NCBI GenBank assembly: GCA_023055505.1
Contig: JALIRH010000018.1
Coordinates: 12,683,146 to 12,747,145, forward strand
Direction of reading: 5' to 3'
DNA length: 64,000 bases
Origin: Callipepla californica brunnescens
Lineage: Eukaryota; Chordata; Aves; Galliformes; Odontophoridae
Both the position numbers and the translations under genes were made by a program. Positions 49,166 through 63,379 of the stretch are shown piece by piece (the first letter of the stretch is position 1; every line of letters begins with the position of its first letter). The notes under the pieces were generated by a model. It ran no database searches. It worked only from the letters and a program-made list of their open reading frames with translations, and had not been told where the DNA came from.

Positions 49166-52100
49166 CATCTCCTGCTCTTTGTTCTTCAGTAATAAATTTT
49201 AACACTTCTCTGGGAGTCCTCTGGGAACATTCATTCAGATCCAGTGCCCACAAAGATGCTAGGAAGGTTTCCATGCTGGGGATAAATTTCTAATAGTTCA
49301 AAAGTCTGTAAGAAACTATAGATATTAGAGTGGAATTTCCTGTTCCAGTTGCAGATGTCTGATGTGAAACAAAATTATTCTGGATCTGAACTCGAAGAAT
49401 ATACATATTCTGCTTTTAGATAAAGACTAGCTAACCAGCCTGAAAAAAAAACAAACAACCCAGCAACAAAAAAAAACCAGTCCTATACTTTCAATGAAAT
49501 GTTCAAAATAGCGATAAGAACAAGCAACAGATTTCAAGCTTGCAATGAGACTTTTACACCTTTAAATATTTTGAATTCCAGGGGAAGTATTAATTTAGTC
49601 TGAACTGAATTTTCTTTGTAAGGACAGTACTTCTTGTTCTCTACTACCTGCTGTTTCATTGTATGTCCACTGGAAAGCTTTCAGAATTCATTTTCATTTC
49701 AGTGCATGGGTGTCATTTTTGGTTAAGTATGAAACAGCCCGTTACAAGTTTTTGCGAAATGGTAATTTAACTGACCAACTGGCTTTCATATCTTTGCATA
49801 AAAAGCAATTAGCTTTAGAGAATTCAATACTCTATTTCACCACGTTTTTGAGGTTTGACACTTACTTTTTGAAACCCAGAAATACTGAGTGTATCCTTCC
49901 CATATTGAAAAAGGGTTATTTTTCACCTGTTACCAGTAATTCTAGCAGGCAGACGAAAGGAAAATGTAAACACAGCAAAATAAAGATAAATTACCAAGCA
50001 GACGCTATGTGGGAAGAATCTAAAGTGGTTGGGGCTTTGCCCAATGCTGGCCTCCCAGCTGCTGTCCAGCTTAAAAGATTGCAGCTGCAGCTGTAATGCC
50101 CTCTTCAGTGAGCTCTGGTAACTCTCATTTATTCAGTCTCTCTGGACTTATTAATCTCAAATTTTGCTTGGAACCAGCAGCTCATCTTTGCCAAGAGGGT
50201 CCTAACGTAACCTCTACACTCATGTGAGATGTGAGCTTGGGTCCAGATTTGGCTTGAGACAAAACTCTGCTCAGGTCTCTTTCCTTGACAAGCACTGTCT
50301 GTTTCTATGCTTATATAAAAGGTTAATATGATCTTGCCCACCAGACATGCTTTCAGCAAACAAGAGTAAGCCAAAGTAATAATGTCAGTGTTTAAATTTT
50401 GTTGAAGTGGGGTAGGGAGGAGGGGATTAGACACTGAACCTTACAGACACATAGACACTCTGCTTAATAAGTTCAGGATGGCTCTGAGAAATCAGGCATA
50501 CCTGTTCCAGTACAATTTCAGGATCAGCTAGCTGCTTCTCTGATAAGTTTTATGGCTGAAACCATGTATTATTCAAAAGCTCTTTATAGGTATTTACCAT
50601 ACTTGGGAATGTTAATCCATCTGACTGTAGAGTAAAGGCTTAATTTATCAAATCATAAAGATGATTTCAAAAATATGTCAGATGAATTGATCTACAAATG
50701 TTGATTTGTAGGTGACAGCTTCAAATGTAGCCCTCTTCAATAGAGATGAGAGACTTAGATGCACCTTCAGGGCCTGAAATCTCTTTTCCATCCTCTAGAT
50801 CAAAATTACGAATATATTAATGATTTTTTTTAAGTTAGACAAAGCCAAAACGTATCGCTCCAGTAAAATGCAGTGAACTACCATTGAAAAGTATGGAATT
50901 ATTTGTCTGATTTTATTCTTTACACTCGAATTACAACTAATATCAAGGAGCAGATGTGCTGGAGTCCAACATATGATTTCAGCATACAGAATGTAGCATA
51001 CTCAGCAATTCCCCTAAAGCCATGTGTGATTTGGGATGTAATTACGTTGAGGAAAAGCTATGAAACTGTAATAATATGGATCTGTTTAAAGGTACATTCT
51101 GTTATCTGCAGCCTTAATATCCTTTTCTGAGATATTACTCCTCCTTTTGTTTTTATCTAGAGAAGTCTCAAAACTCAGAATGTTTTTCAGTCATTACAAG
51201 TACATCAGTAATTCTTGCAACAGAAAATGAGCATTGTCCAAATGTACTGATCAGAGCTTTAATGTTTAAGGGTTTAAGACCTACATCATTGTCCTATTTT
51301 CTTTCTATCTTTTTTTTTTTTTTTTTTTTTGTATTGTACTGTATTGTATTGTATTACAGATAAATAATGCTGTATAGTTCTTTCCAAATAAGATTTATGT
51401 TTAGTGATATCTTTTTGGTGATCTACTGTTAATTTATGCAGTACTGAAAAGTTTCTATTCACCAGATCTTTGTTTGGATCACAATTGAAAATGAATGCAG
51501 TCACTTCCTCCTGGGCTGTTCACATCTCAATAAATATCCACCTGGACATGATTGGCAGTTTGAGGTTATGAGAAAGCTGATGTCTGCCAAGGTGGTACAG
51601 GCCAAAGCACAAGCAGCGCTGTGTGAAGTTTTTCCACGGTGTCAAGTTGCATTTCTCTGGATTTGAACCGGTATAAATAATTGTCCGTTCTTTCAGAAAC
51701 ACTAGATTCATGCACAGCTTCTCAAACACTATTTGTTTATTTCACAGGAATAATGGCTTAAACAGAGTTTTCTTGATTTCATCTCAGCTGGCTCAGAGCA
51801 GGTTATAATTCCATTTTTTAAGGTATTCCCCATTTATAAATTTCAATATCTTATTGTGACTTTTGTTAATTTGAGCTTCAGTTTCAATCCCCTATGATTC
51901 CTGCATTACAGGCAAAAATGTGTGTGTAACACTGATGCAAAATAGTGGGAAGAAAACCCCATCAGGCTTTCTTTTATTGTCAGTCTTACACAGATCCCTG
52001 CAAAGTCATTCATGCATGTGATTTTCTTCTTAAGCGCATTTTCCATTCTGTCATGATTATTCTCTCAAGACAATCTCTAGATGGTCCTTCAGTTTAGTCA

Positions 52101-54426
52101 AATTCTGTTAATTATAAATGCTACTCAGTTATACTCAGATAACTTGGTAATTCCTTGAAACTGAGAGTTATAAATTCAGTCCTAATATATAATTTGTACT
52201 GATAATATAAGATAATTATTTAGATTTATTCTGTTGCACATTTCACAATGAACATTCATTTTTTATTCAGCTTTAAATCTTTAAAGCTAAACAGAATTAA
52301 TAATGCTATTATCATAATCAATATTATTATTATTATACATGACCAAGGGTAGAGTCTTCCACTTGGGGAGGAATAACCACATGCATAAGTACAGGTTAGG
52401 TGATGACTACTGAAGATGAGATCTTTTGTTTTATGAAAAGACATTCAGCATAACCAAGATGATGCTAATTGTGAGCAAAGACATATCAACAGCATGAGAA
52501 AATCATTGGCCAATATAGAGGTTTAGAATGCATGGAATATATTAACTGGACACAGAAAAAAAAATTCTTTAAAAATTAAAAACACCATTGCATATGCATC
52601 TGCTGGCCAGCTGTAGTGGGTATATCTGGGGAATTAATCTCTTAGGTTGATCTTCAGGACCACACTAAGATGACAACATTCATCTGATACCTGATGCCTA
52701 TGATGCTATGTGATACCACAATCCCACTGTGATCACAGAATGACCTCAGCATACCATAAACTGTGTGCGAACACAGCTCACAATGAATTTCTTATCAAGA
52801 CCATTTTGAGCCAGACATAGTAATATTGTTGCAGCTCATATTAGAGAAGAGAGAAATGCTGTGTTCAAGGTTAGAAACTTCAGTGATGTATTTCACCCCC
52901 TGAATAGGATCTATTGCTTCTTCTCTGATTTTAATTTGATATTCATTCACCGTAAAACTTTCATAGGATGAAGAGTTATAGACCCCTCCCTAAGACAAAG
53001 GAGTTTAGCACAATGGCTGAGAGCACCCATATGACATAACTACCCAGTGAACTGTTTGATAATGAACTAATAGTGTTACTGCCACACTGTGCACTTTAAG
53101 GACACTACAGTTCATCCAGCACCCTCATCAACAGAGCCTTGTGCACCGTATAGTGATCCAGATGGCTGAACATCTATTAGTCCAGACACAGTGGTAACCC
53201 CAAGTCCAGAACACACAGCAGTGCTAATTCATTCACCACTGAACCTACAGCCCCGTTGTGCCAGACTCTCTGCAGTACTATCATCTCAGTTCAAGCATAT
53301 GCCCATTTTCCTGCTTGACAGACAGAAACAGAAGATTACCAGATGCATGTTTTTGTGCAGAATGGTATTGTCATGAGACTTGTGCAGCCACTCCCCACTC
53401 CACAGTTCAATCTAGGATTGTCCCAGCTACTGACTCTATCAGCTGTGGTCTTTGTCTCTCAGTATGATTCAGTAAGTCAGGCACGATGCCAAGATGACAT
53501 GACCATATGGCCGCTGATCAAGGAGCAAGTTCCATTACAGATATACACTACTTTAGCTGAGCAGCACAGACATCCTTTCAATATGCTATCTATCTGCCTC
53601 TGCTGCTAGCCAGATGTTGGGCACAAACCGGGATGCTTATTCCAGTGTGCTGTTCTGTAGTACATCAGTGTGACTAAAACTAACACTCACAGCATAAACA
53701 GAAAACAACTGACCAAAATACTGTGTACGAAGTCCCAGGGAATCTGCATCAGAACTATATTTACCTTGATTTCATAGTCCAAATTTTTAAAAGCATAAAT
53801 TTTTGAGTTTCAAAAATCTTTGATAAATGGGTATCTATGTAAATTAGTGACGAAATCTAAAATGTGAGAAATTGAACCCTATAATCAAAAGGACATAAAG
53901 TTCAAGAGGCACTCAAGATAGTAAAGGAACTGTGTAAACAGAATGTAAATCAGCTTGTAAGTACGCTTAGGATGGCAGCTTTGAAACTTGTCAATGTTTT
54001 GGAAAGTGTTAACAAAAGGGAAGACAGATGTAGAGCTTATAAAATATGCTGAAAAATAGAAGAGGATTTTGAGGTTTCTTGGAGGATTGATTCTTTTTCT
54101 TAATTAGCTGATGTTGCTGCTATAAAAATAGAGCCAATTAGATAAAATTTAAGAAAATCATGAATGAAAGGAGAACAATCTGAGAGAAAAAATTGAACAT
54201 TGGTTGCTAAAAAAACCTTTTTCTTTCTCTGAGGTTTTTGAAACCATTTTGCTATCTATTGCTTATTTCAGGTGAACTTACCTCTAGCAGCTGAGTCAAT
54301 GGAAGTTGGAAAAAAGGGTAGGGTCTACACAATGTCTGCCTTTACAAACAGGTGGTGTTTAATTTCAGCTGGCTCAGAACTTTCAGGCAGATACACTATT
54401 AAACACATTTTTTCATTATTTGTAAA
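49166..54426. other. Unique AT-rich sequence
   Basis: No gene recognised. 52980-53620 has a more even base composition and overlapping plus-strand frames, possibly an eroded old insertion. Confidence 0.55.
51310..51355 (+). repeat. Poly-T run then (GTATT)n
   Basis: Twenty-one T residues are followed by about five imperfect copies of GTATT. The pentamer probably grew from the edge of the homopolymer. Confidence 0.85.
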
Positions 54427-55225
54427 ATCATAGAATCAGCAATGTTGAAAAACTCCTCCAAGATGATCTAGTCTGACCATTCACCTGCCACCAATATTTC
54501 TTCAGTAAACTGCTTTTGTCCCTTAGTACAATATTTAAATGGTTCTTGAACACCTCCAGAGTTGGTGAGTCCAGCACCTTGCTGGGCAGCCTGTTCCAGT
54601 GCCTCACCACTCTTACAGTGAATACACTTTTTCCTAATATCTGACCTGAACCTTTCCTGGCAAACTTGAAGCCAATCCTTCTTATCCTTTTTCTGTTAGT
54701 TGTGAGAAGAGTGCTTCCCATTATTCGGAGGAAATCTGTTGTGTTCCACTTGATGTCCATTGTCTCTTGTCCTGGCAGTGAGCACTGCTGAAAAGAGCCT
54801 GGCTCCATCTTCTTTGTACTCTCTTCAGGTGTTTACTGACATTGATAAGACTCTGCTGAGCCTCCTTTCCTTCGTGGCTGAACAGTCCCAGCTCTCTCAG
54901 TCATCTCCAATAGAAGGTGTGCTCCAGTCCTTTAATTACTTTAGTGGCCCTACACTGAACTCTCTCTATTATATCCATGTCTTTCTTGTGCTGAGGGACC
55001 CAGAAGTGAGCTCAATACTCCAGTTGCTGACTCACCAACACTGAGCAGAGGGAAAGGGTCACCTCCCTTGATTTGCTGGCAATGCTTTGCTTAATGCAGC
55101 CTTCTTTGTGGCAACAGCACATTGCTGGTTCATATTCAACATACAGTAGGCCTGGACTGCAAGGTCCTTTTTTGCCAAGCTGCTTTCCAGCTGAGTGGAC
55201 TCCAGTATGTACTGGTGCAATAAAT
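54427..55225 (-). mobile_element. CR1 LINE fragment, 3' end and C-terminal pol
   Basis: The left end is a catagaatcagcaatgttg-type CR1 terminus in reverse. The minus strand encodes the eroded end of the pol protein, including VVRHWNRLPSKVLDSPTLEVFK, shortened here to its core NRLPSKVLDSP. Beyond 54810 the match continues as the sequence encoding the region upstream of that, with several frameshifts and stops. No function is expected. Confidence 0.9.
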
Positions 55226-57600
55226 CTTAAACAGCATAACAAATTTTGTACAGTTTGAGGGTCAAAAATACATGAAATGAACATTGTGTTAAAATAGTCA
55301 TATATATAGTCTTTTGTATGGAATACTGGTCAAGTGAAACTGAAATTATAAGGTGGTACACAAACTGAATTAATCAGTAACACTAAATTCCTCATTCCTC
55401 ATTATTCATAACCCTCATTTCTTCGTCAGGCCTTTCAGTTTCTCTCTGATATACGTGTATGTCAGACTCCCTGAAATTTCCCAATTGGTTTTGCTTATTT
55501 TGCTTAACTGTGTTGTTGCTCTTAAGGCCATCTGACCTCATTAAATGCTGTTTTCTGTCTCATAAATCACTTCTAAGAAGAGGGTGGACTGTCTCTGATC
55601 TTGTTATTTTTGGCAGTCTTTCAGAAAGCACTCTTCCATCCTTAATTTCAGAAATGGCATCACTATCTTCAGCTACCTCAATCTTCTCTTCTATTCCCCC
55701 AAAGAAAACAAACACTGACAAGAATAAGAAACAAGAGATGAATTCCATTCAAAATTAAAATTATATTCAAGTAGGAAATACCAGTATATTTTTTTTTTTA
55801 AAAGGAATATTTGTTTCTAGCTGGTTGTTGCTTCCTTAAAATGCTAGCTTGGTGCCTATGAAAAGAAAGAAAGAGTTTGATCTTTACTCACACAATGATA
55901 TGAGTTAACAATTCTAGGTGCCTTGCAGATCCTTATATGGACCCTGTGCTTGCCTTTATTATAGTCTTGATTCAATACACATTTTTAGCTTAAGGAAGAT
56001 AGGAAATCATAGCTTACTTGACCCGAGCAGGATAACAGCTGCTGTAAAGGGTAAAGACTGCTTGGCTTAGAACATAACCAGACATAATTGTGAAATCTGA
56101 TCCAGAAAATGCTCTGGGGTAATATGTGTTTGCCAAAATTTTAACAAAGGTAAGACCATACAAAGAGCAGTGTGAAATGTTGTTTATATGAGCATGAGAT
56201 TGTCTAGACACTTTAAAGGAATGGTAAAATCAGCTCTAATTATATCAAAGTAAAACTAGAGTAGGTGAGGTGGAAAGGGAGGGAGTTTTGTGGTAAAACA
56301 GAGGTTAGATTTAGAGAGACTGAACTGCTGGGATGTTCCTGTGTCTCAGCAAAAAGCCAAGAGTCAATCTATTCAGCTGTTACTAAAAACGAACTACTAG
56401 TGGGCTTAGATAAAAATTGCTAGCTGCTTTTCTCTTGCAGTAAAACAATTCCACAGATGATTCCCAGGTTATTGGAGAGTCATCATGCCCAGATGTATTT
56501 TAAAGCAGGTGTGACAATGTGTGCTGCAATTTGTGGGAATAAGGTCAGACAAGATCACAGACAAGTCTACTGTCTGTCTCCACCATTCCATAGGCTTGTG
56601 GTGCCCCAGGGGTTGGAAACAAACCCTACTAGTGTAGACACAGAAGCCAAAACATTAAAAAAAAATTAAGAAATACATATTTTTTCTACCATAGGTTTTG
56701 TTTTTGTTTCAAGGAAGAGTATAAGCTATTTGCTGCCAAAAGGACACTTTGCAGGTACAACTCATTGGCCTTCTTCTAGAATGGCTCCATCAGCAAAATT
56801 TTTCACTCAGCTAACAGATTGATGGTGAGGCAATAAATCTTCCAAGTCTAGACCAGTACTTAGCATTACATTACAAATCCAATCTATGTATTGTGAGACT
56901 GGGAGATTCTATGTATATTGTAATTCTAATTTATTGTGACTAAGTAATAATTATAAACATAATGTATCCAGCCAACATGAAAACTCTGCACATTGATTTT
57001 CATTCTGTTATCATATTAGTACAGTGAGGAGAAATGTCTGTGATATGTCTTCTTTGTAAAAGGTACCTGTAAATTAATTCTAAAAAAAGTGGGCTGGAAA
57101 ATGAAGGCTGCTGGAATCTCTCCAAACTGAAAAAAAAAACAAAAAAAAAAAAAACAGATTCTGGTCAGCATTTCTTGGCCTGCCACTCAAGAAAAACATG
57201 ACAGGTAAGATGATATGTTGATTAACCACATGTGCAAAAAGTGAATGGCAAGAAAATAAAAAGCAGATAATATAGTCAGTTGTTTCATCGTAGATCACTG
57301 TTGAGCAGATATTTTACCAGCAGTTGAGAGTTTTGCCCTTCAAGAATGTTTAGCCCTCCTGAGTGAAAATTTTTCCATGGTGTTGGAGCTTTACAGGTTT
57401 ACAATTACTGTGCTCCTCCAGATGTGACCTTCCCTTTTCCATGCCTAACATAAGCAGCTGCTGAAAGGACCAGATCATTCTTCTCTATTATAAATTCCAC
57501 ATAAAGAGTCTAGGGAAAAGGAAAATTCCATGTTTCTTTTCATTGAGTTTTCTACAAATACTATTTTTCTTCTAGAATGACAGGGAATAAGGGATGAAGC

Positions 57601-57626
57601 AAAAAAAAAAAAAAAAAAAAAAAAAA
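57601..57626 (+). repeat. Poly-A run, 26 bases
   Basis: Longest homopolymer in the window. More A- and T-rich runs follow to about 57785. Confidence 0.9.
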
Positions 57627-58228
57627 CAACCACTAAAACTAAACAGCTTAACATTAAATAAAAGATAATGAGAAGGAAGAATCTTAGTTTTGTTTTTTTT
57701 TTTTTCCAAATGATTTAAAAAATGAGTTCCATTTTCTCTGACGAAACAAAAAAACAAAAATAACATTTCCTAAAAAAAAAAAAATTTATTTTCTTAGCAA
57801 AGTTCAAAAACTTAACAGACTTTCAGGATAAAGGGAGCAACACAGTATGGAAAGGTCCTGCACCAGTAGAAATCAGGTAAAAATGACCTGTATTCAAGAC
57901 ACTGTCTTAGTTAAAAGTGTTTGTCTCATTTGGCATTACCTCTATGTGTCCTTCATTTCAGTGTGTGCCGCACTGATTCTCTGTGCAATGAGTGGCAGAT
58001 TAGCAAGAAATACATACTTCCAATGCATTTGCATAATATAACAAAAACCCTTCCCTTTGCAAATGTCAACATTTTACAGTGTTTTCAACACAATGTTCTT
58101 GTTTAGGCCAAATAAGCAAATTGCTCTGTTCAACCCTTACCAAACTCTCCCCTTCTTGGACTGCAAGCAACATAGCTTTGCTTCTTGCTGGTACCCAAAA
58201 GCTTTCAAAAGCTTTTAAAGAGAGCTGC

Positions 58229-58260
58229 AAAAAAAAAACAAAAAAAAACAAAAAAAAACA
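58229..58260 (+). repeat. (A8C)n short array
   Basis: Three to four copies of a nine-base A8C unit. Confidence 0.85.
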
Positions 58261-58394
58261 GCATCTTTGCTATTTTGAATTCTCCCTCCAATCATTGTTA
58301 CTCTCATAATTTTAATTAAAACCAATCTTGCCAGTTGTATTGTCTAGTCTCCTTCTAATCCTTTTGAAGAAATTCTGAATTGTGCATTGCAAAA

Positions 58395-58452
58395 TACTGA
58401 ATATATGTATATATTCAGTACATACATATATATACACATATACATATATACA
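58395..58452. repeat. Palindrome and AT/CA-rich simple sequence
   Basis: 58395-58420 is a perfect 12-bp inverted repeat with a 2-nt centre (arms TACTGAATATAT and ATATATTCAGTA). It runs into a degenerate TA/CA repeat to about 58452. Confidence 0.8.
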
Positions 58453-61400
58453 GCACATCTGCTACATGTAGCCAAACAGCAGAATCTGGATTTCTGATTC
58501 ACCCTGAAGAGAAGCTAGTTGAAAAAGTGTATTTTTTACAAAAGCAGCTCCTAAATTTGTCATTCACAAGCCACTACCTTTAGCTTAGCATTGTCTTCAT
58601 TGATGTCTTACACTGATATCTTAAAGTACACACAACTTTCCTGACTGATACATGATGGCCTCATAATGTGCTAAGACTCAAACACTTTCACATGATGAGA
58701 GGCAGTAACAAGTATAACCCAGACAAGCATCAGAAGCGATTACTGTCTGAGAATGCTAAGGGGTTGAAGGCTTAAAAGGAGGGATGTTAGAGTAAAAGAT
58801 GAAAGGCATTAGTAAAAGCAGAAGAAAATGAGTCTCAGGAGAAGCTAGTTACTCAAACTTTCCTGGTGGAAAGTGTGACCGTGCAATCTTCTTTATAATC
58901 TAACCAGTGCCACTGTACTCAGGCTAAATGTTGGGAACAATCACTCACCATGGCTTATGTTCACAATATAACATACACTTGATTGATCCTGAAGCACTTA
59001 GAACGCTCCTGCATGTCTCTTATTAAATGAACATATATATGGGACCAAGGAAGAGAAAATAGAGTTGCTTTCAGTGACTGCATGATGAAGCTGACTGCTG
59101 CTTGTTGCATATTCTATCAATGAAAGAACCCTTTAAAGAAATTAAAAATAAAAAAAAAAGTAAGAAAAATGGCAGTGGCACTTGCTGTAAATAACTTCAA
59201 TACAATTAAAATTGCAAAAGCTGAGCTAACAATAGAGAACAAACTGCCCAGCCTGATGTTGTAGATAAGTGAATACATTGTCTGAATAGAGGATGAAAAG
59301 AGATTTTAAATCTCAAAGGCCCTGGGAAGAGGAAGCTGATTGAAGCACATGTCAGTGGAAAGATGATATGCCACCAAACACGCAGAGAAAGATAGACACA
59401 GAACAGGAAAAACTTTCTTACAGCCATGGAGATAACGGGCGGAGAGTGGCTGGGGAAAATTTCAATTTCCTTTATGCAGAGATCTTCTTCTGTACTTAAT
59501 TTCTTGATCTTTATTCTAAATGTACTATTCTTTATACTCTAAATGCCTGTACCTCTCGAGAATAAATAGGCTTGGCATTGTTTTGTGGACACTTCTATTG
59601 GAAACTGAGAACAAATGCAGCCATAGGCTCCAAAGGGATACACTCTGTACAGGTGCCAAGGTGACATTAGTGTGCTCCCTTGAGCAGCTTGAGAGAGACA
59701 GCAGGATTCTACACAGTTTATCTCAGGCAGCTGCCTCTGCCTGTGAACTTCACAAGATGTCTTTCTCTTCCCTGAAATAGACTGCTCTGTGAAAACTGCT
59801 GGTTTAGAGAACAAACACAGAAAGCTGCTGGAATTAAGAAATAGATGCTTTTGAAATGTTGTTTACTGCAATAATTTTTATGTGATTCTGCTATTGCTTC
59901 TTTTAGTGTTGTCCAGAAAAACTTAGCTTTAAACAAATGTTTTTTGTTATCACATATAGTAATGACATGTTGTGTAACAATTTTGTTTAACAAAATGATT
60001 AAAAGGCCATTAAAAATCTTCCCTCAGCAAATGAAGAGATTCTTCCACATCACTGACTAAATTTCTTTATAAGGGGAAAGCACTAGTCAGATTTCTGTAT
60101 TTTCTTTATGATTGCTTAAACACTTGGGGCTTTCCCCTTCCCCTAACAAGGCCAGAAGATGCAATTCTTTTAAAAATGACTTGGGATTTATGGATTTCAG
60201 AAGGATTATTGTACCCTAAGACAACTTCCAGATCCCTAGGAAAAATAAAAAAAATAAAAAAATAAATTTCAGTGTTGTGGAAATTCCGGGTGTTTTCTGT
60301 AATACAAAGGTAGTTATTTTCCTGCTTCTCTAAGAACAAATGCTTGTAATGAAAATACTGCCCCTTGAGTTCAGTGATCCAGATTCATCATGGCTATATG
60401 TAGATCAAACAATCAAGGAAATTTCTGCAGGTTTGATATTCAACAGACTCTCTTTTTCCCTGCTTCCATGGAAGGAAATGGGAATTTAGCACTGCCTGTC
60501 CTTTAATCATGCTTTACTAGATCTCTAAATCCTTCTCCAGGAAGTACAGACATTCCCTGTGTTTTGCAAAGTATATTCATGTCCATCACACAGATACAAA
60601 GAATATTCATCATTCATTAGAAGCCTGAATTATTTCTATTATTATTCTGTATTTTGTTGTCTTTGTAAATGGATGGCTAAAAGTTAATATCACTATTTAA
60701 CAGTAGAAGAAAACAAAACAAACAAACAAAAAACCAAGGCTGATTTTCATTAAAACTCTGAAAGACATTGTAGCTTATTTTGACCAGATTGATTCCCACA
60801 CTAACCCAGGGCCATCTAGGAGACTGTGGAAAATATTCTGCCCTCTTGAAGAAGAAATACATGGTTTTTTTCCAGTCCCTTGTTATTGGCATGCACTGTA
60901 GTATTAGTTCTGCTCTCTGGAACATGAAGGATTAGAAACCTATGATTCACTTAGCCTCAGTAGTTTTATTTGCACAGCAGTGAGTTATAACATTTCACAA
61001 GTAGGAATTTTCACAAGGGCTGCATCCTTTCTGCTATCACTCTTTCAGAGATTCAAACGACATATAGGCCTTGCATTAAAGGTCAGACATATCCTACATA
61101 CCTCTTCTTCTCTTATTTGAACATAATTTTTCTCAGTTTGTATAGTAAGCAGAGGTAGTCTATAATAGTAAGCATCTCTAACTCTCATTAATTAATGAAG
61201 ACGTGTAGTTTGAATATTGCCAAAATCATTATCATTTTCCATGTATGCAATGTACACAAGATCACTTTTTCCAAGACATCAGAAAAATGAACAACATAGT
61301 CATTTATTTCCATGTTAACTTTATATTTTGTAGGGTTAGAATCAAATGAGGGTCTTCAGCAGACTCAGTACAGTGGCTGTAAGATAAATACTGAGTATAA

Positions 61401-63379
61401 AGAGATAGAGAAAATATGTGCTCACTGCAAGTAACAACAGGAAGGCAGACTTGATCCTTCATAAGGTCAACATCCACTGTAAGCCAAGACAATTTTGCTT
61501 AAACCATCAGAAGCCAAAATATTGCAGAGATGAGATTTATATTTAATAACTGAGCCTTGAGCTGTCATCTCGAAACAAATGCATCATTTTCCCCTCATCA
61601 AAGAGCAAAACCTTTTCCCAAATGTTAAAACTACATGGGTGTGGGCAAAAGAACTGCCAGATAAAATTGGCTCCTTACCTGCTACTATGTAGTTTATCAA
61701 TCTGTGGCATAACTTCAAAGGCAACATTTAAATAAACGTCTATATGTTATTTTTTTTATGTAGGGGGATGGATGGAGCAAAATTTAGGAGCCAGTTATGC
61801 AGTCTCTGCCTGCAGTGATCTTAGTGTGAGGGGTAAATGGTGAAAAAGACCGTCATTCCTAAAGCATCAGACTCACCAGCTTTCTTTTGTTTACCACAAA
61901 TAACAAGTTTCTGGTTGTTCTTTCTCTTTTATGTATCTAGAGGAAGAGGTAAATTGCCTAGGAGGGATTCAGATTGAAATCCTTGCCGATTTTCATTTTG
62001 TTTCTAAATCCCTCAGCCATTTTTCCACTATCAGACTACTACTGTCTGGGGGAGCATAAAGGGTCTCAGTTTGTTGGTGTTGCTTTACAAATGTTTCCTG
62101 AAGTTATTTTTTTCCAAATATTTTTTATGTGGGCTATAACGTTGAAATGATGAGAATAAATCTCCTAAGTCAAATCATTTTAATGAAACTCCATCAGTTC
62201 TAAATATTACACTACATTGAATAATGTCTTTTGTTTTACACTTGGAGAATCAACTTGCTGCAGTTAAAGTGATTCCTTACAAGTCAGGTTATTAAAATCC
62301 TCTTTATTTTTATTCTTATATTCTTCTTATTTATTAGCTTATCCAAAGAATAAACCAGGAATATATATATAGTTTATATAGATACAAGTATGTATACATT
62401 TGTTGAACAGTTCCAGTCAATTTTCAAATCAGAGATGTTAATAATTATCTAAATTAAACTGGATAGGCAAAGCCAGACAAATATTTTTTACACAGAATCA
62501 TAAATGAATGCAATAAAACAAAAATCTTGAGTTAAAACAACACAGATAGTTCTGTGGAAAGCAATGGGAATACAGTGGCCTACGAAATGTGGGGGAGTCT
62601 TGCTTTAGGATTTGTTTGCCTCTGAAACTTAGTGTCATCCTTTTGAAAATATATATTTCTGTTTTTCTCCTCTGCATCCTGGACTACCAGAGACTTTTAG
62701 CTTCTCATTTCCTGAGTCACTCTACTTCATTCTCTCTCCTTCTGATGAAAGGAGAGAGAGCTTTTCTGTTATTTCTTGTCTCAAAATAAATACGGTTTTC
62801 TGATTCAACTCAAAACAACCACACCCAGCTAGTAGCCTCTTTTCTTCTCTGTTTTGTCTTTTTCATTTTTTTTCCCCTGTTATTAATATGACCTAACTGC
62901 TTGGATTTTCTCTCATTTTCAGTTAAAGAATGTTCCTCTTTTCTTCTTCCACTTACATCCAGAGAAAAATGTGAATATCACTGACACTTCTCAGCTGCTG
63001 CACTTTGGTGTATTTTTAGTTAGTGAAGATTATCATGTAATTATTCTGTCTGTGTTACTTCTTTGATCTTTATGACTGGTATCAATATTTGGAATTTCTT
63101 GCTCACATCTAGCAATGAACAGACTACTAATAAAACCTGGATATCTAAAGTAAGCCATTTGTCTAGAATCCCTCTACTCTGCATCTTCCCATAACCATTT
63201 CATTTTACCTCTAAAAAGTATGGAAGGTAGGAATCATGTTCCAAAATGTTTTTATCTTCTACATAGCCCCGAAGGAAGCTTATGTGGTTTTTTTTATGAC
63301 TCCCATTCAAATGAAGCTCAGATGACTTCCATCAACAAGAGACCATTTCTGAATGATTTGAGCTGAGCCATACTGCATT

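Larger units (their letters stand above)
55226..63379. other. Unique AT-rich sequence with homopolymers
   Basis: About 8 kb with no recognised gene or transposon. A runs, the A8C array and the palindrome are listed separately. Confidence 0.6.
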
